Source: Jiangellales bacterium (lineage in GTDB: Bacteria; Actinomycetota; Actinomycetes; Jiangellales; Jiangellaceae). Taken from it: 57,527 nt of DNA. The stretch lies in assembly GCA_030447955.1 (NCBI GenBank), contig JAUJNY010000001.1:511493-569019 (forward strand), given 5' to 3'. Each line of letters opens with the position of its first letter. Within the stretch, counting starts at the first letter, position 1. Shown piece after piece: positions 10,256 to 21,295 of this stretch. The notes below the pieces were generated by a model, which saw only the letters and a list, made by a program, of their open reading frames with translations, was not told the origin of the DNA and did not search any database. Made by a program: the position numbers and the translations under genes.

Positions 10256-10895
10256 CTATGCCGCAAGTCGACGGGCTATCGGCACCCGTCCGCATGCGAG
10301 CGGTAGTCCGCGCGCACTGGTCCAATCCGTGGAGTCACTCACCTGTAGGTGGAGGTGGGGCTCGGTGCTGTTGCCCGAGTTCCCGCACCGCGCCACGGGG
10401 ACGCCGGTGCTCACCGGCTGCCCGGGCTGCACCTGCACGCTGCCACGTTGCAGGTGCGCCAGCAGCACGAACGGACCCTGGGAGCCGATGGCGATCACCA
10501 CGTGGTTCCCGGCCAGACCTGCGGCTCCACGTTGGGCTCGTTGCCGCTGTCCCAGCATGTATGGCACCAGGGCAAGCTGGGAGCGGCGGGCCTCATGGTC
10601 GGGCTCGCCGTCGTGGACGAGGGCAACCCTGCCGGCGGCGGGAGCCAGGATCGGGCGTCCGAACCCGACGTAGATCTCCGGCGGTTCGGCAGAGATGAAC
10701 CCTCGCCACGTCCGGGAGGCAGATCTTCCCTGCTCGTCCACCGGCACCAGGTCGATTGCGTAGGAGGACCCGAACGCATGAGTACCGTGGCTCGGCACCC
10801 GATTTGGCCGGGCTGTTTTGCACCCGGCTTGAGCCTGGAAGGGGCACCGACAAGACGACGCGGTCGGACGTGAGCTGGATGGCTGATCGACCCAT
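10256..10895 (-). pseudogene. M23 (LytM-like) peptidase gene with one frameshift
   Basis: The C-terminal 180 residues encode an M23 zinc peptidase domain. VPSHGTHAFGSSYAIDL supplies the first His and Asp, and PHLHLQV supplies the HxH ligands. Translation upstream of this stays in another frame: ATG at 10895 begins GRSAIQLTSDRVVLSVPLP and runs to VQNSPA, which is the expected N-terminus of such peptidases. The two halves join as NSPA-NRVPSHG if one base is removed from the run of three T (A on the coding strand) at 10803-10805. It may be a real frameshift or an assembly error. No signal peptide is obvious. Confidence 0.7.
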
Positions 10896-10912
10896 GACAG
10901 GAGCCTCGCAGG

Positions 10913-11677
10913 TCACAGATTCCCACGACCGTACCGCTGAATCAGTGCTTGCGGGACTGTCCTGGCCGTTGGGCTGTTGCCTAGGTGCACCACTGGGCTC
11001 GACCTGATGACGAGCGCGACGAGCGATGCCTGCCAGACGAGGAAACCGGCGAGGGCGCCGAGCCACAGGACCGGTGGGACGTCCGTGACCGCCTTGCGCG
11101 GGAGGACGGCGACGGCGTAGAGCGCGAGCACGCCCGCTAGCCAGGTCAGATAGGCGGCGGTCCGGTAGCGGCTGGCTGGGCTGGGCCGCACGGTGATTCC
11201 GAGCGCGTTGAGGTCGTTGGGGGGATGTGCGCGCAGCATCTGTCGGCGGGACTGGTACAGGGCGGCGTGCGGGTAGTGCTCGGCGAGTGCTTGCCTGAGG
11301 TGGCCGCGGCCGCGGACGTGCAGGCGCGGCACGGCGAGAGCCTCGATCCGGGCCGCCTGGGCGCGAAAGCCGCTGTCGCCCAGAACGATGCGGCCGCGCC
11401 CGGCGATGACGGCGATGACGTTGCCGAACCCGCAGTCGGCGCGGGCGTCGGCGGGGTGGTACCAGCCGTACAGCCCGCACCCACAACCTGGGTCAGGCGC
11501 CGAGTGCGCTCCGCCCGCGAGACACTTGGCCGGTTGCAGTTGGCCGCTCCACGGGCCCGCAGCGCTGTGCACAGTCGGGTACAGCTTCGCTGCGTTGAGG
11601 CGGAACCGGCGGTAGCCGCGCAGCTCAGCGGCGATCAGCGCTGGCGGGCCCTGGAACCCCACGTGTGGCGAAGTCAT
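10913..11677 (-). CDS. conserved hypothetical protein with two C-terminal membrane helices
   Basis: The 254-residue product starts MTSPHVGFQGPPALIAAELRG after a strong AGGGAGGGCG ribosome site. Its first two thirds are soluble and contain the Cys-rich block CGCGLYGWYHPADARADCGFG and a GRGRIVLGDSGFRAQAARIEAL segment. Two hydrophobic helices follow near residues 178-198 and 206-230. I recall similar actinobacterial proteins of unknown function with the CGLYGWY motif but cannot give a function. It ends 17 bp before the M23 gene on the same strand, so the two may be co-transcribed. Confidence 0.72.
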   Translation of the reverse strand: MTSPHVGFQGPPALIAAELRGYRRFRLNAAKLYPTVHSAAGPWSGQLQPAKCLAGGAHSAPDPGCGCGLYGWYHPADARADCGFGNVIAVIAGRGRIVLGDSGFRAQAARIEALAVPRLHVRGRGHLRQALAEHYPHAALYQSRRQMLRAHPPNDLNALGITVRPSPASRYRTAAYLTWLAGVLALYAVAVLPRKAVTDVPPVLWLGALAGFLVWQASLVALVIRSSPVVHLGNSPTARTVPQALIQRYGRGNL

Positions 11678-11836
11678 CTCGCCCTCCCTGGAACCGCCAC
11701 CGTCGGTGGCCGGACCACCTCGTGCGCGGCACGTGCTGTCACGGGTTCCGGCCGGTCCGCGGTGTCCGGCACGTCCCACCGGTCCGCGGGCAGGCCCAGC
11801 GGCTGGAACTCGACCTGCCGGCGCTCACGGCCGATG

Positions 11837-12286
11837 TCACCCACGTCGGTGTCCTAGGCCCCGGCTGCCGCGGCGGATGCCGACCCACTGCAGGCTTCCG
11901 AAGCCGCCGACGACGGCGGCCTGCAGCAGGACCCACGCGGTGCCGACTGTCGTCGGGCTGCCCCAGCCGGCCACCGCCATCGCGACGCTGTCGACCGCCC
12001 ACAGGAGGTTCAGCGCGACGACTGCGCCGGCCGCGCCGGCGCTGATCGTCGAGCGGGTGGCGAGGAACCAGACCGTGGCGGCGAAGACGAGCAGGAAGCT
12101 GCCGATGCCGCGCAGCGCCCCGGCTGGCAGCCCGAGAACGTCCTGCAGGAGCGGCGCGGCGAGCACGTAGGCAGCGCCGTTGGCGCCGGTGATTGCCGCG
12201 TCCAACTTCAGGGCCAGCCGCAGCAGGCGGGGGGAGTGGAGTCGGGGGTGGGTGACCGCCGGCGTCGCGGCTGCGGAAGTCTTCAT
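11837..12286 (-). CDS. small four-helix integral membrane protein
   Basis: This 149-residue protein has about four hydrophobic segments: AITGANGAAYVLAAPLLQDVLG, IGSFLLVFAATVWFLA, AAGAVVALNLLWAVDSVAMAVAG and VLLQAAVVGGFGSLQWVG. The last ends in a basic tail. No catalytic motif is seen. It is transcribed divergently from the XRE regulator, and an inverted repeat lies between the two starts, so it is a plausible target of that regulator. Function unknown. Confidence 0.75.
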   Translation of the reverse strand: MKTSAAATPAVTHPRLHSPRLLRLALKLDAAITGANGAAYVLAAPLLQDVLGLPAGALRGIGSFLLVFAATVWFLATRSTISAGAAGAVVALNLLWAVDSVAMAVAGWGSPTTVGTAWVLLQAAVVGGFGSLQWVGIRRGSRGLGHRRG

Positions 12287-12320
12287 GCACCAACGGTGAC
12301 CGCCCGGGCGACGTCCGTCG

Positions 12321-12337
12321 ATTACGTAAGGGGTAAT
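12321..12337. promoter_or_regulatory. candidate operator ATTAC-N7-GTAAT
   Basis: ATTAC (12321-12325) and GTAAT (12333-12337) are perfect inverted arms, and TTACGTAA inside them is itself palindromic. The site lies in the 85-bp divergent promoter region between the membrane protein and the XRE regulator, a typical position for autoregulation. This AT-rich motif stands out in a GC-rich region. Confidence 0.5.
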
Positions 12338-12371
12338 GCCCGGCTCGTTTCAGTGTCGCTACTGTCCGGCC

Positions 12372-13160
12372 ATGACCGAGCTGGAGACCCGGGGCGATGT
12401 CGGGTCGCTGCTGCGGGAGTGGCGCCAGCGGCGCCGGCTCAGCCAGCTCGACCTGTCCTGCGAGGCCGAGGTCTCCACCCGGCACCTGAGCTTCCTCGAG
12501 ACCGGCCGGGCCATGCCCAGCCGGAAGATGATCCTGCATCTGGCCGAGCAGCTCGACGTTCCGCTGCGCGCCCGCAACGAGATGCTGCTCGCCGCCGGCT
12601 TCGCCCCCGCCTACGGTGAGCGCGCCCTGCAGGACCCGCAGATGACACCGGTCCGGGAGGCCGTCGAGCGCGTCCTGGCCAGCTACCAGCCGTACCCAGC
12701 CCTCGCGGTCGACCGGGCCTGGAACCTCGTCGCCGCGAACCAGAGCGTTGCGCTGCTCACCGCCGGTATCGCAGCCGAACTTCTGCAGCCACCCGCCAAC
12801 GTGCTGCGGTTGAGCCTGCACCCGGAAGGCATGGCCCCACGCATCCGCAACCTCGCACAGTGGCGCGCTCACGTCCTGCACCGGCTCGCTCGTGAGGCGC
12901 AGCTCACCGCCGACGCCGGCCTGATCGCCCTGCACGCCGAGCTGGCCACGCTGCCCGGCGGAATCGACCCCGCCCCGCCGAACGCCATCGCGGTGCCGCT
13001 GCGCCTCCGTCAAGGCGACACCGAGCTCACGTTCCTGAGCACCGTCACGGTTTTCGGCACCGCTGTCGACATCACCGCAGCGGAACTGAGCCTCGAGGCG
13101 TTCCTGCCCGCCGACCCGACCACCGCCCGAGCGGTGCAGGCGTTCCCCACCCCGCACTGA
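12372..13160 (+). CDS. XRE-family regulator with MmyB-like ligand-binding domain
   Basis: The 262-residue protein has an N-terminal helix-turn-helix (LREWRQRRRLSQLDLSCEAEVSTRHLSFLETGRAMPS, about 14-50). It is followed by a MmyB-like PAS-related domain (PYPALAVDRAWNLVAANQSVALL and later LRNLAQWR-type helices). Such regulators control adjacent small enzymes or SnoaL-like proteins and bind an unknown ligand, possibly a fatty acid. ATG at 12372 was chosen because MTELETRGDVGSLLREW is the normal beginning. An SnoaL-like gene follows on the same strand and a membrane protein is divergent. Confidence 0.9.
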   Translation: MTELETRGDVGSLLREWRQRRRLSQLDLSCEAEVSTRHLSFLETGRAMPSRKMILHLAEQLDVPLRARNEMLLAAGFAPAYGERALQDPQMTPVREAVERVLASYQPYPALAVDRAWNLVAANQSVALLTAGIAAELLQPPANVLRLSLHPEGMAPRIRNLAQWRAHVLHRLAREAQLTADAGLIALHAELATLPGGIDPAPPNAIAVPLRLRQGDTELTFLSTVTVFGTAVDITAAELSLEAFLPADPTTARAVQAFPTPH

Positions 13161-13299
13161 GCCGACATGCCCGTCGCTGGGTCCAGTTTTGCGAGCCTGG
13201 CCGCCTTACCTGACAGGTTATCGCCAAGGTGCAGCAGAGGCCGCACTGTGGCATCACACCGGCGGAACAGGCCCGTCGGACGCACCTTAGGAGACCCAG

Positions 13300-13665
13300 A
13301 TGTCCAGGTTCAACGACCTTGTCCACCGCTACCTGCAGGTCTGGAACGAGACCGACCCGCAGGCCCGTGCCGCGGCCGCCACCAATGTGTTCGCCGACGA
13401 CGTGTCCTACGTCGACCCGCTGCTGGCCGTCACTGGCCGCCAAGCGCTGGTCGACGCGATCGGGGCCGTGCACAGGCAGTTCCCCGGGTTCGTGTTCCGG
13501 CCGGTCGGAACGGTCGACGGACACCACGACCAGGTCCGGTTCGGCTGGGAACTCGGTCCTCAAGACGTGCCGGACGCGCCCGTTGCCGGCTTCGATGTTG
13601 CGGTCATGGACCTGTCCGGGCGCATCAACGCCGTGCACGGGTTCCTCGACCGGGTCCCGGCCTGA
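13300..13665 (+). CDS. SnoaL-like (NTF2 fold) protein
   Basis: The 121-residue product has the NTF2-like fold pattern: N-terminal helix LVHRYLQVWNETDPQARAA, then FADDVSYVDPLLAVTGRQALVDAIGAVHRQFPGFVF, and strands ending GFDVAVMDLSGRINAVHGFLDRV. Family members are hydrolases, isomerases or binding proteins; no specific substrate can be read from sequence. ATG at 13300 follows TAGGAG. Its position after the MmyB-type regulator suggests control by it. Confidence 0.85.
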   Translation: MSRFNDLVHRYLQVWNETDPQARAAAATNVFADDVSYVDPLLAVTGRQALVDAIGAVHRQFPGFVFRPVGTVDGHHDQVRFGWELGPQDVPDAPVAGFDVAVMDLSGRINAVHGFLDRVPA

Positions 13666-13848
13666 CCGGCCGCGGGCAACCGGAGCCCCGGCGAGGGCTC
13701 TCGATCACCGACTGCGCTGAGGCGCCACCGAACTCGCGGAGCGTGCTCAGCATTGCTAGATCAACCGTCCACCGGGCCGCCGAGCGACACGCCGCCTCCT
13801 CGACAAGGTGAGCGACCCCGACCCCGACTGGGGACCACTCAACGTTCC

Positions 13849-14331
13849 TCATTCGAGCTGGGTCCAGAGACCGTGTACGGCACAGAATCGACAGACCTCG
13901 TCGAGCTCGACGTCGGCATCCTCGGCCGCGGCTACGGCTGAGCCTGCGACCCACCAGTCAGCGCCGGGCAGGCCGGCGGACAGATAGGCCCGCGTCCCCA
14001 ACGGGCGCGATTCATCCGGCCGGCGGGGTCGCGCCGCGACCTCGCCGTGCGACGGCTCCCACAACTGAACGAGATCGTTCTCATCGTGGCTGACGATGAC
14101 CGCGTCGTACCACCGCCAGACCACGGCTCCGATGCCGTCCGGCGCGGCCGCGAGCGCGACGAGGTGACCGGGTGACACCCGCTCAATACGAGGCGCGGGG
14201 AACGGCCTCGCGTAGCGGACGGTGGAGCGGCGGCCTTGCGCGAGCACCTCACAGTCGTCCTCGTTAACCCGCAGGACAATCCCTCGGGACAGCCGAGCCG
14301 GGGTGGGCTCTTGATCGGTTCGGAAGGCCAT
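13849..14331 (-). CDS. conserved hypothetical protein (paralog of the gene at 50342)
   Basis: This 160-residue soluble protein carries CEVLAQGRRSTVRYARPFP, SPGHLVALAAAPDGIGAVVWRWYDAVIV and RAYLSAGLPGADWWVAG, and ends with an acidic ADVELDEVCRFCAVHG. I do not recognise a characterised family. A clear paralog lies at 50342-50903 on the other strand, sharing the VRYARPF-, PGHLVALA-, VVWRWxDAVV-, PxHGEV-, LSAGLPGADWWVAG and ADVELDEV blocks. Two copies in 57 kb suggest a small actinobacterial family. The ATG at 14331 sits within MAFRTDQEPTPAR; the conserved part starts near residue 18. Confidence 0.75.
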   Translation of the reverse strand: MAFRTDQEPTPARLSRGIVLRVNEDDCEVLAQGRRSTVRYARPFPAPRIERVSPGHLVALAAAPDGIGAVVWRWYDAVIVSHDENDLVQLWEPSHGEVAARPRRPDESRPLGTRAYLSAGLPGADWWVAGSAVAAAEDADVELDEVCRFCAVHGLWTQLE

Positions 14332-14465
14332 ACGTCCAGTGTGCCCGTGCGGACCCTACGACGGCGCTGACAGAGAAGCGCTCTCCTATCCGCGAATGGC
14401 GAGCGCCGCGCCTGACGGTGCCCGCCACTCACAGCGTTTCCTGTTCACCAGGGCACCAGCGATCG

Positions 14466-14942
14466 CTACGGTTGATTGAGTCGATAGATGTGTTCGGTGA
14501 TGTGCTTGTCGACTCCAGCAGCCCAGGACGTTTCCTCACCGATCTTCCAGAATCCGTTGCGGACGAGCACCCTGCTCGATCCGTGGTTGTGCTGTGCAAC
14601 GCGGGCATACAGCGGGCGTTGGCGCTCCTGTTTGATGAAGAGACCCACAGCTTCGGATGCGATACCGCGCCCCCACAATGCCTGATCGATCCAGTAGGTG
14701 ATTTCGCGCTCGTCCTCGACAGAGAAACTACCGATCATGCCGACGAGCTGCCCATCCTGCTCGATCCCCCGGACGGTGTTCGCTTGGTCGGCGCGCACGC
14801 GCTGGTAGTGGGCGTCGAACGCGGCCCGATCGGTTGGATCCTGTCGGGTGAACGCTGCCATACCGGTGGCGCCGGGGTGACTCTCCCATCGGAAGAGATC
14901 ATCGAGATCGGTGTCTTGCAACGGCCGGAGTCGGATCGTCAT
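14466..14942 (-). CDS. GNAT family N-acetyltransferase (RimJ/RimL-like)
   Basis: The 158-residue protein begins MTIRLRPLQDTDLDDLFRWESHPGA and contains an ITYWIDQALWGRGIASEAVGLFI block, the acetyl-CoA site of RimJ/RimL-type GNATs. HNHGSSRVLVRNGFWKIGEE follows, the conserved late motif. It likely acetylates an amino group on a small molecule, or a protein N-terminus. ATG at 14942 was chosen because the family starts at this point. No strong ribosome site is visible. The surrounding region is decayed, but this gene looks intact. Confidence 0.85.
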   Translation of the reverse strand: MTIRLRPLQDTDLDDLFRWESHPGATGMAAFTRQDPTDRAAFDAHYQRVRADQANTVRGIEQDGQLVGMIGSFSVEDEREITYWIDQALWGRGIASEAVGLFIKQERQRPLYARVAQHNHGSSRVLVRNGFWKIGEETSWAAGVDKHITEHIYRLNQP

Positions 14943-15132
14943 GCCCGGCAACTTAGCGGGACCCTGCGACAGTCGGGCGTGTGCCGGTAACCCGATCCCT
15001 GATGGGGACGCCGCCGAACGAGCACCCCGTTGCGTATCCGCCTGGGGACTTTGATCTGCACGCGAGCGTCGCCCGATGAACGCTCCCACGGGCCCGGGCC
15101 GTCCGGCCCCTCGTGAAGAAGGCCCGGCCCTG

Positions 15133-15668
15133 GTGGGACAGCTGAGCGTGTCAGCGCAGATGACGGTGGACGGCGTCATGGATCAGCTCGGGGGCTGGTT
15201 CGACCCCGAGGATGAGTCCGCGCAACACACGGGCTCGAGCAGCTCCGCGCCGCCGACGCGCTGGTCCTCGGCCGCGAGAGGTACGAGTTTCTGTCCGAGT
15301 TCTGGCCGCCGCGGAGGTGCCGTACGCCGATCTCATCAACCCGATCCCGAAGTACGTCGCCTCGCGAACGCTCCGGGAGCCGCTGACCTGGAACGCGCGA
15401 CTGTTGGGCGCCGACGCGGCGGAGGCCGTGGGGCACTGAAGGCGGAGTGCCGGGTCAGCTCATCTCGTACGGCTGTGGTGAGCTCGCGAACCACCTCGCA
15501 CGTCGCGGCCTGGTGGACGAGGTGAGATTCTGGCTGCATCCCGTCGTCTGGGGTGACGGGGTCAGAGCGTTCCACGCCGGCGAGCTGCCGGTTCGGATGC
15601 GATTGATTGGCGTGAGGACCTTCCCGTCCGACGTGGTGCAGTTGTCCTACCAGCCGCTCGAACGGTGA
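15133..15668 (+). pseudogene. dihydrofolate reductase/RibD C-terminal family pseudogene
   Basis: Family blocks occur in order but in three frames. VGQLSVSAQMTVDGVMDQLGGWFDPEDES is followed, after a shift, by ADALVLGRERYEFLSEFWP. A second shift gives AEVPYADLINPIPKYVASRTL and PLTWNARLLG, and a further shift gives GQLISYGCGELANHLARRGLVDE. The last part, with FWLHPVVWGDGVRAF and the LSYQPLER end, is intact to the stop. The original would be an ordinary ~190-residue DHFR-like reductase. At least three indels make a sequencing explanation unlikely. Confidence 0.75.
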
Positions 15669-15943
15669 CCAGCCCTTGAGGGGTCGTTCAGCAGATGGTT
15701 GTCCAGATTCCTGAGGTTGATGGGCTCGGCGATGCCGAACCAGCTCCCAGGAGATCCGGTTGGCGTCCGATCAGCCCATCGTCGATCTCTGTGACTTCGG
15801 CCATGTCGATCTGCGCGTCGTCGGGGGTCTCGCGCGGGTACTACAAGCAGACGGCGCTCGGACGCCCGTTCCGTAAAGGAACCATCAGCGGTGAAACTGG
15901 TAGCAGTGGACGGCTCGGGTGGCGCTGTTCCGCAGGGGATCGC

Positions 15944-16615
15944 TTACCGGCTCATGGGCAATCTCGGCGCATCAAGGTTGGAAGCGTCTACCACAAGATC
16001 GGCGCGCTCCCATGGCCGGCAGACGCCGAAGTACAGCCGCTGCCCTTCGACGTACCGGACGACGCTGGGGTGACTGGGGTCGGGATGGCTCCCGTCACGG
16101 ACGGCCATCCGCGCCACCGACACGGCGAAGGGCGCCTGCAGGAATACCGACAGGTCCCAGACGCCCGCGAGTTCGTCGCGGTGCAGGAACAGTCCGTCGA
16201 TGACGAGCACGGCCCCGGGCGGGGCCGATCCGACCGGTGGATCGAGCTGCTTATCGCTGACGAGATCGTGGCAGGCGGCTTGGTAGCGCCGTGATCCGCC
16301 GGGCCCGAAGGGGTCCAACACTCGCCGACACAGAGCGGGGTAGTCGTAGCTATCCCGCCAGAAGCCTTCCGGCGATAGGCGCCCGCGGCGGTGGCGGACC
16401 GCACGAGGGTGGTGGAAGTCGTCAACGCTGACGCGCACGACCGGGCGCCCGGCGGCGCGCAGGACAGCGGCCAGATGATCGGCGAAGACGGTCTTGCCGA
16501 CGCCGTCGACACCATCGATACCTACCCGCACCCCATCGGGGGCGAGATCCGGCACGCGAGCGGCAACCTCCTCGAGCGCGGCCCGGCGGTCCGGCGACAT
16601 GGCGGGGACCTGCAC
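15944..16615 (-). CDS. uridine kinase-like P-loop kinase
   Basis: The 223-residue protein has a Walker A motif GIDGVDGVGKT near residues 32-42, the VSVDDFHHPRAVRHRRG block of uridine/phosphoribulokinase-type kinases, and a YDYPALCRRVLDPFGPGG segment. These predict phosphorylation of a nucleoside or sugar. Length and motif order are normal for the actinobacterial uridine kinase-like group. The start may be GTG 16615 or ATG 16600; neither has a strong ribosome site. It appears intact although the DNA on both sides holds remnants. Confidence 0.85.
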   Translation of the reverse strand: MQVPAMSPDRRAALEEVAARVPDLAPDGVRVGIDGVDGVGKTVFADHLAAVLRAAGRPVVRVSVDDFHHPRAVRHRRGRLSPEGFWRDSYDYPALCRRVLDPFGPGGSRRYQAACHDLVSDKQLDPPVGSAPPGAVLVIDGLFLHRDELAGVWDLSVFLQAPFAVSVARMAVRDGSHPDPSHPSVVRYVEGQRLYFGVCRPWERADLVVDASNLDAPRLPMSR

Positions 16616-16652
16616 GAGGGCATCGTCTCAGGTGGCCGGCCGATCGCCATAA

Positions 16653-17255
16653 GACGAACGACTGCTGGGCCCCACGTCCGCTCTGCGGCGGGAGCTGACT
16701 GACGCCTGCGACATCGTCGACGAGCTCACCACTTGGCAGGGAAAGCTCAACCTGCGCCTCTTCGTGCGCGACCTCGCGGGCCTCGACCAAGACGCCGCGA
16801 CCAAGCGTTCCTCGACCGCCGAAGCCCTCGCCGACACCGCCGACCAGCTGCGTCGCCTGGCCCGAACATTCTGGCGGCGCCCCCTGGCCACCTTCGGCCT
16901 GGGCATCGCCGGCAGCGCCGTCGCCCTCGCCAAACGGCAAACCCATCGGCGCCGGCCTTACGCCGCCGTAGCACTGCTCGGGCTCCGTCGCCAAGCCGAT
17001 CCGGCCAGCGCCTACTCCTACCTGTTCCGGCACAGGACAACCTCTTGGCCGACCACCGCTGGTGCCTTGATGTTGGCGAACCGCCAACTGTCGCCGAAAG
17101 ACCGCGCCATCTACCGTCGAAGCTGGCGCCCGCTCGCGTCCGGTGGCGCCTCCCCAGGGTCAGGCGGACAATCGGCTGGGACGCCGCGCCGACCTCCCTC
17201 GGCGAGCCGAGACGCCGTCCGCGCCGCGGCGGAGGCCACTGGAGGAGGCGACCAC
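16653..17255 (+). other. open frame upstream of the MerR gene, possible ORF remnant
   Basis: The frame shared with the MerR gene is open from 16653. Its first part reads like real protein: ALRRELTDACDIVDELTTWQ, then NLRLFVRDLAGLDQDA and DQLRRLARTFWRRPLATFGL, with a hydrophobic stretch. After about 16940 it becomes Arg/Pro-rich. No ATG precedes the good part, and the only early start is GTG 16764. It may be the end of a decayed gene or a chance frame. The 3' part should contain the MerR promoter. I do not count it as a gene. Confidence 0.3.
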
Positions 17256-19830
<2,575 letters not shown>

Positions 19831-19840
19831 GCGCCAGATT

Positions 19841-19920
19841 GATCACGTACACCACCCTTGGCGGGCCTTCACCTGGCCCCCGACCCAGGTGAAGCCAGGA
19901 CCCGCCGGGTTAACGTGATC
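19841..19920. repeat. 80-bp nested palindrome, copy A
   Basis: Outer arms GATCACGT (19841-19848) and ACGTGATC (19913-19920) enclose ACC/GGT and GGCGGG/CCCGCC pairs. The inner perfect 10-bp stem is CTTCACCTGG (19867-19876) / CCAGGTGAAG (19885-19894). It lies between the convergent ends of guaB2 and the next gene, so it may act as a bidirectional terminator. A related element in reverse orientation lies at 34315-34393 in a divergent promoter region, which a terminator role alone does not explain. Confidence 0.75.
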
Positions 19921-19950
19921 GTTCCGGCCTGGCCGCCATCGCAGTGGCGG

Positions 19951-20592
19951 CTACGGCAGCAGCGCCAACATGTCCCGGCTGTACACGACGACGAAAGCGC
20001 CCGTCGCGAGGATGGTGACGCCGACGGAGAGCGCGAAAGCCCCAACGCCGAGCAGGCGTAGCCGCGCGACGGCGAGCAGCAGGACCAGCCCGACGAGAAT
20101 GTCACCCCACCAGTACGGCGGATAAGTCGTGTCCGCGATGGTGGTCAGTGCGTAGACGCCTTCGCCTACGAGAACACCGCTCACCAGGCCGACTCCGGTC
20201 GCTGCCAGCGAATCGCGCCCCGTCTTGACCCAGTAGCTGCTAAGCCCGAGCAGCGGGCCGGCTAACAGGCCGGCAGCCCCCCAGAAGCCGATCGCCGCGG
20301 TGGAAGACGGGTAACCCCGCGTCTCCGCGCCCAGAACGTAGCCGGCAAGCAGCGCTAGCAGCGACGCGGAGCCGAAGACGGCGGCCAGTCGGCCACTGGT
20401 GGCCAGCAGCGAAAGCGCGCAGGCCACGAGCACCCACGACCCGACCGAGTTGGCGAGGGAGCCCACGTGCTCCGGCAGCCACCCCTGCGCGTAAGCCGTC
20501 AGCACGCCAAGCACCAGCGCCAGGACGACGACCACCAATGAGTGCAATACGGCCTTGGCTGGGGACGCTAGCCGCGGCGAGGAAACAGACAC
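19951..20592 (-). CDS. multi-pass membrane protein (DUF6518-like)
   Basis: The 213-residue protein has about six or seven hydrophobic helices, beginning LHSLVVVVLALVLGVLTAYAQG and ending VGVTILATGAFVVVYSRDMLALLP. A GFWGAAGLLAGPLLGLSSYWVKTGRDSLAATGVGLVSGVLVGEGVYAL region in the middle resembles the DUF6518 group of actinobacterial membrane proteins. Function is unknown. It converges on guaB2, separated by the 80-bp palindrome. The DUF assignment is from memory and should be checked. Confidence 0.75.
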   Translation of the reverse strand: MSVSSPRLASPAKAVLHSLVVVVLALVLGVLTAYAQGWLPEHVGSLANSVGSWVLVACALSLLATSGRLAAVFGSASLLALLAGYVLGAETRGYPSSTAAIGFWGAAGLLAGPLLGLSSYWVKTGRDSLAATGVGLVSGVLVGEGVYALTTIADTTYPPYWWGDILVGLVLLLAVARLRLLGVGAFALSVGVTILATGAFVVVYSRDMLALLP

Positions 20593-20728
20593 CAGCGGAG
20601 GATACGAGCGGCTCCCGGCTTGATCATTTGGCTGCTAATGCAACCCGGTCGCCGACGGCACCCAGCGCCACAGAGGCTCCTCCGGCGCACGGGTGAGGCT
20701 AGGTTGGTCTCGACCCGAGGAGGAGTCC

Positions 20729-21193
20729 ATGGCCCATGTCAAGCCCATCCCCGACGGGTACCCGCGGGTGATTCCCTACCTGTCCGTGGATCGCGCAAGT
20801 TCCGCGATCGACTTCTACATCAACGTGTTCGGTGCGCGAGAGCGCATGCGCATGCCTGCGCCGGACGACAAGATTGGCCATGCCGAGCTGGAGTTCGGCG
20901 ACTCGATGATCATGCTGGCGGACGTGTTCCCTGACATGGGCGGCCAGAGCCCCAGCAGCGTCGGTGGGACACCGGTCACCGTCATGGTTTACGTCGAGGA
21001 CGTGGATGCCGTGTTCGGCCGCGCGGTCGCCGCTGGCGCGACCGTCGAAGGGGAGGTTAAAAACCAGTTCTACGGTGACCGAGTCGGCCAGTTCGTCGAC
21101 CCGTTCGGGCACAAGTGGCACGTCGCCACTCACGTGGAGGACGTCCCACCGGAAGAGATGGAACAGCGTGCCGCCGCAGCTATGGGCGGCTGA
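20729..21193 (+). CDS. VOC-family (PhnB/glyoxalase-like) protein
   Basis: The 154-residue single-module vicinal-oxygen-chelate protein starts GYPRVIPYLSVDRASSAIDFYINVFGA and ends GQFVDPFGHKWHVATH, both PhnB-like hallmarks. HAELEFGDSMIMLADVFP supplies the strand with the usual ligand region. Members bind a metal and act on small molecules or resistance substrates; the specific role is not predictable. ATG 20729 has CGAGGAGGAG upstream. About 100 bp of unassigned sequence separates it from the next gene. Confidence 0.9.
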   Translation: MAHVKPIPDGYPRVIPYLSVDRASSAIDFYINVFGARERMRMPAPDDKIGHAELEFGDSMIMLADVFPDMGGQSPSSVGGTPVTVMVYVEDVDAVFGRAVAAGATVEGEVKNQFYGDRVGQFVDPFGHKWHVATHVEDVPPEEMEQRAAAAMGG

Positions 21194-21295
21194 CGAGCCC
21201 GGCGACCGCCGCCTGGGGACGCCCGTGCCGCCCGCAGTCGCCCAGCTCACGGACCGCGAGCGGGAGGTCCTGCTGCAGACGCACGGGATCACCTG

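Noticed and set aside
15695-16294. 199-codon forward frame opposite the uridine kinase
   Set aside because: It is the antisense shadow of a well-supported gene.
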